From an uncultured Eubacteriales bacterium (GTDB taxonomy: Bacteria; Bacillota; Clostridia; Oscillospirales; CAG-272), in NCBI GenBank assembly GCA_900321265.1, contig ONVJ01000218.1, positions 1-5,559 on the forward strand: DNA of 5,559 bases, read 5' to 3'. Both the position numbers and the translations under genes were made by a program. Positions 5,293 to 5,559 of this stretch are shown piece after piece. Below the pieces are notes generated by a model, which was given only the letters and a program-made list of their open reading frames with translations, ran no database searches and was not told the DNA's origin. The first letter of the stretch is position 1, and each line of letters starts with the position of its first letter.

Positions 5293-5559
5293 ATGCTGAA
5301 AAAGATAGTTATGCCTGCCGCCGGCCAGACGACCGACGCGGCGACCGTGGTCTCGATCAAAGCCTCGGTGGGAGATAAAGTGAAGCGCGGCGACGTCCTT
5401 CTCGAGGTCGAGACCGACAAGGCGACGCTGCCGATCGAGAGCGTGGCCTCGGGCTTTGTCTGCGGGATCTGCGTTGAGGAATATCAGAAGATCGACGCCG
5501 GAACGCTGCTCATGGAGATCGGCTCGGAAGAGGATCTTGCCGCGGCAAAGAGCGGAAAA
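5293..5559 (+). CDS. E2 dihydrolipoamide acyltransferase, N-terminal lipoyl domain (partial)
   Basis: An open frame of 89 codons runs from the ATG at 5293 to the last base with no stop, so the gene continues past the window. Residues 1-80 form a typical lipoyl domain: KKIVMPAAG (3-11), SVGDKVKRGDVLLEVETDKA (25-44), SGFVCGI (53-59) and a closing MEIG (74-77). Lys43 in the TDKA turn is the expected lipoylation site. The domain would carry the acyl group from the E1 subunits encoded upstream. Residues 81-89 (DLAAAKSGK) look like the start of the flexible Ala/Lys linker that precedes the E1/E3-binding and catalytic domains in E2. The alternative is a lipoyl-bearing E3 (dihydrolipoamide dehydrogenase), as some such operons encode, and the sequence past 5559 would decide. 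Confidence 0.88.
   Translation, partial: MLKKIVMPAAGQTTDAATVVSIKASVGDKVKRGDVLLEVETDKATLPIESVASGFVCGICVEEYQKIDAGTLLMEIGSEEDLAAAKSGK

Noticed and set aside
1..5559. CRISPR array, tRNA, rRNA, insertion sequence or attachment site
   Set aside because: I saw no regularly spaced repeats, cloverleaf-like sequence, transposase gene or flanking direct repeats in the window.

Overview
The window looks like part of a chromosome from an anaerobic, gut-type Firmicute (Clostridia-like). This is inferred from the strong AGGAGG-type ribosome binding sites, the sigma-A-like promoters, the AcoA/AcoB-type 2-oxoacid dehydrogenase genes and the DUF3990-like protein. No rRNA or other marker gene is present, so the placement is tentative. 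All six genes I support lie on the + strand and form two transcription units.

Unit 1 (about 1-1682). An AT-rich, gene-free leader of about 330 bases holds a nearly perfect 34-base palindrome (229-262). A well-formed promoter follows it (TTGATT, 17 bases, TATACT; 274-302). Two genes come next, overlapping by ATGA. The first (335-1192) encodes an N-terminal helix-turn-helix joined to a DUF3990-like domain with ADP-ribosyltransferase-type motifs. The second (1189-1668) encodes a 159-residue protein of unknown function that I read as its partner, probably an antitoxin. Architecture, promoter palindrome and translational coupling suggest a self-regulated toxin-antitoxin or defence module. Its GC content is visibly lower than that of the genes downstream.

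Junction (1669-1865). A strong hairpin terminator (1742-1787) ends unit 1. The promoter of unit 2 is embedded in it: the -35 box TTGACC starts in the terminator loop and the -10 box TATACT lies just past its T run. The new leader begins with a small 5' hairpin and carries a GGAGGG ribosome binding site.

Unit 2 (1866 to beyond 5559). This GC-rich operon encodes E1 alpha (1866-2837) and E1 beta (2858-3901) of an acetoin/pyruvate-type 2-oxoacid dehydrogenase complex. A complete cytoplasmic GH29 alpha-L-fucosidase-like enzyme follows (3916-5229). Then comes the lipoyl domain that starts an E2 acyltransferase (5293 onward, cut by the window end). The glycosidase between E1 beta and E2 is the oddest feature of this unit. 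It could tie intracellular fucoside hydrolysis to pyruvate or 2-oxoacid oxidation, but this is inference. The 63-base gap before E2 can fold into mutually exclusive hairpins that may set E2 expression relative to the upstream genes.
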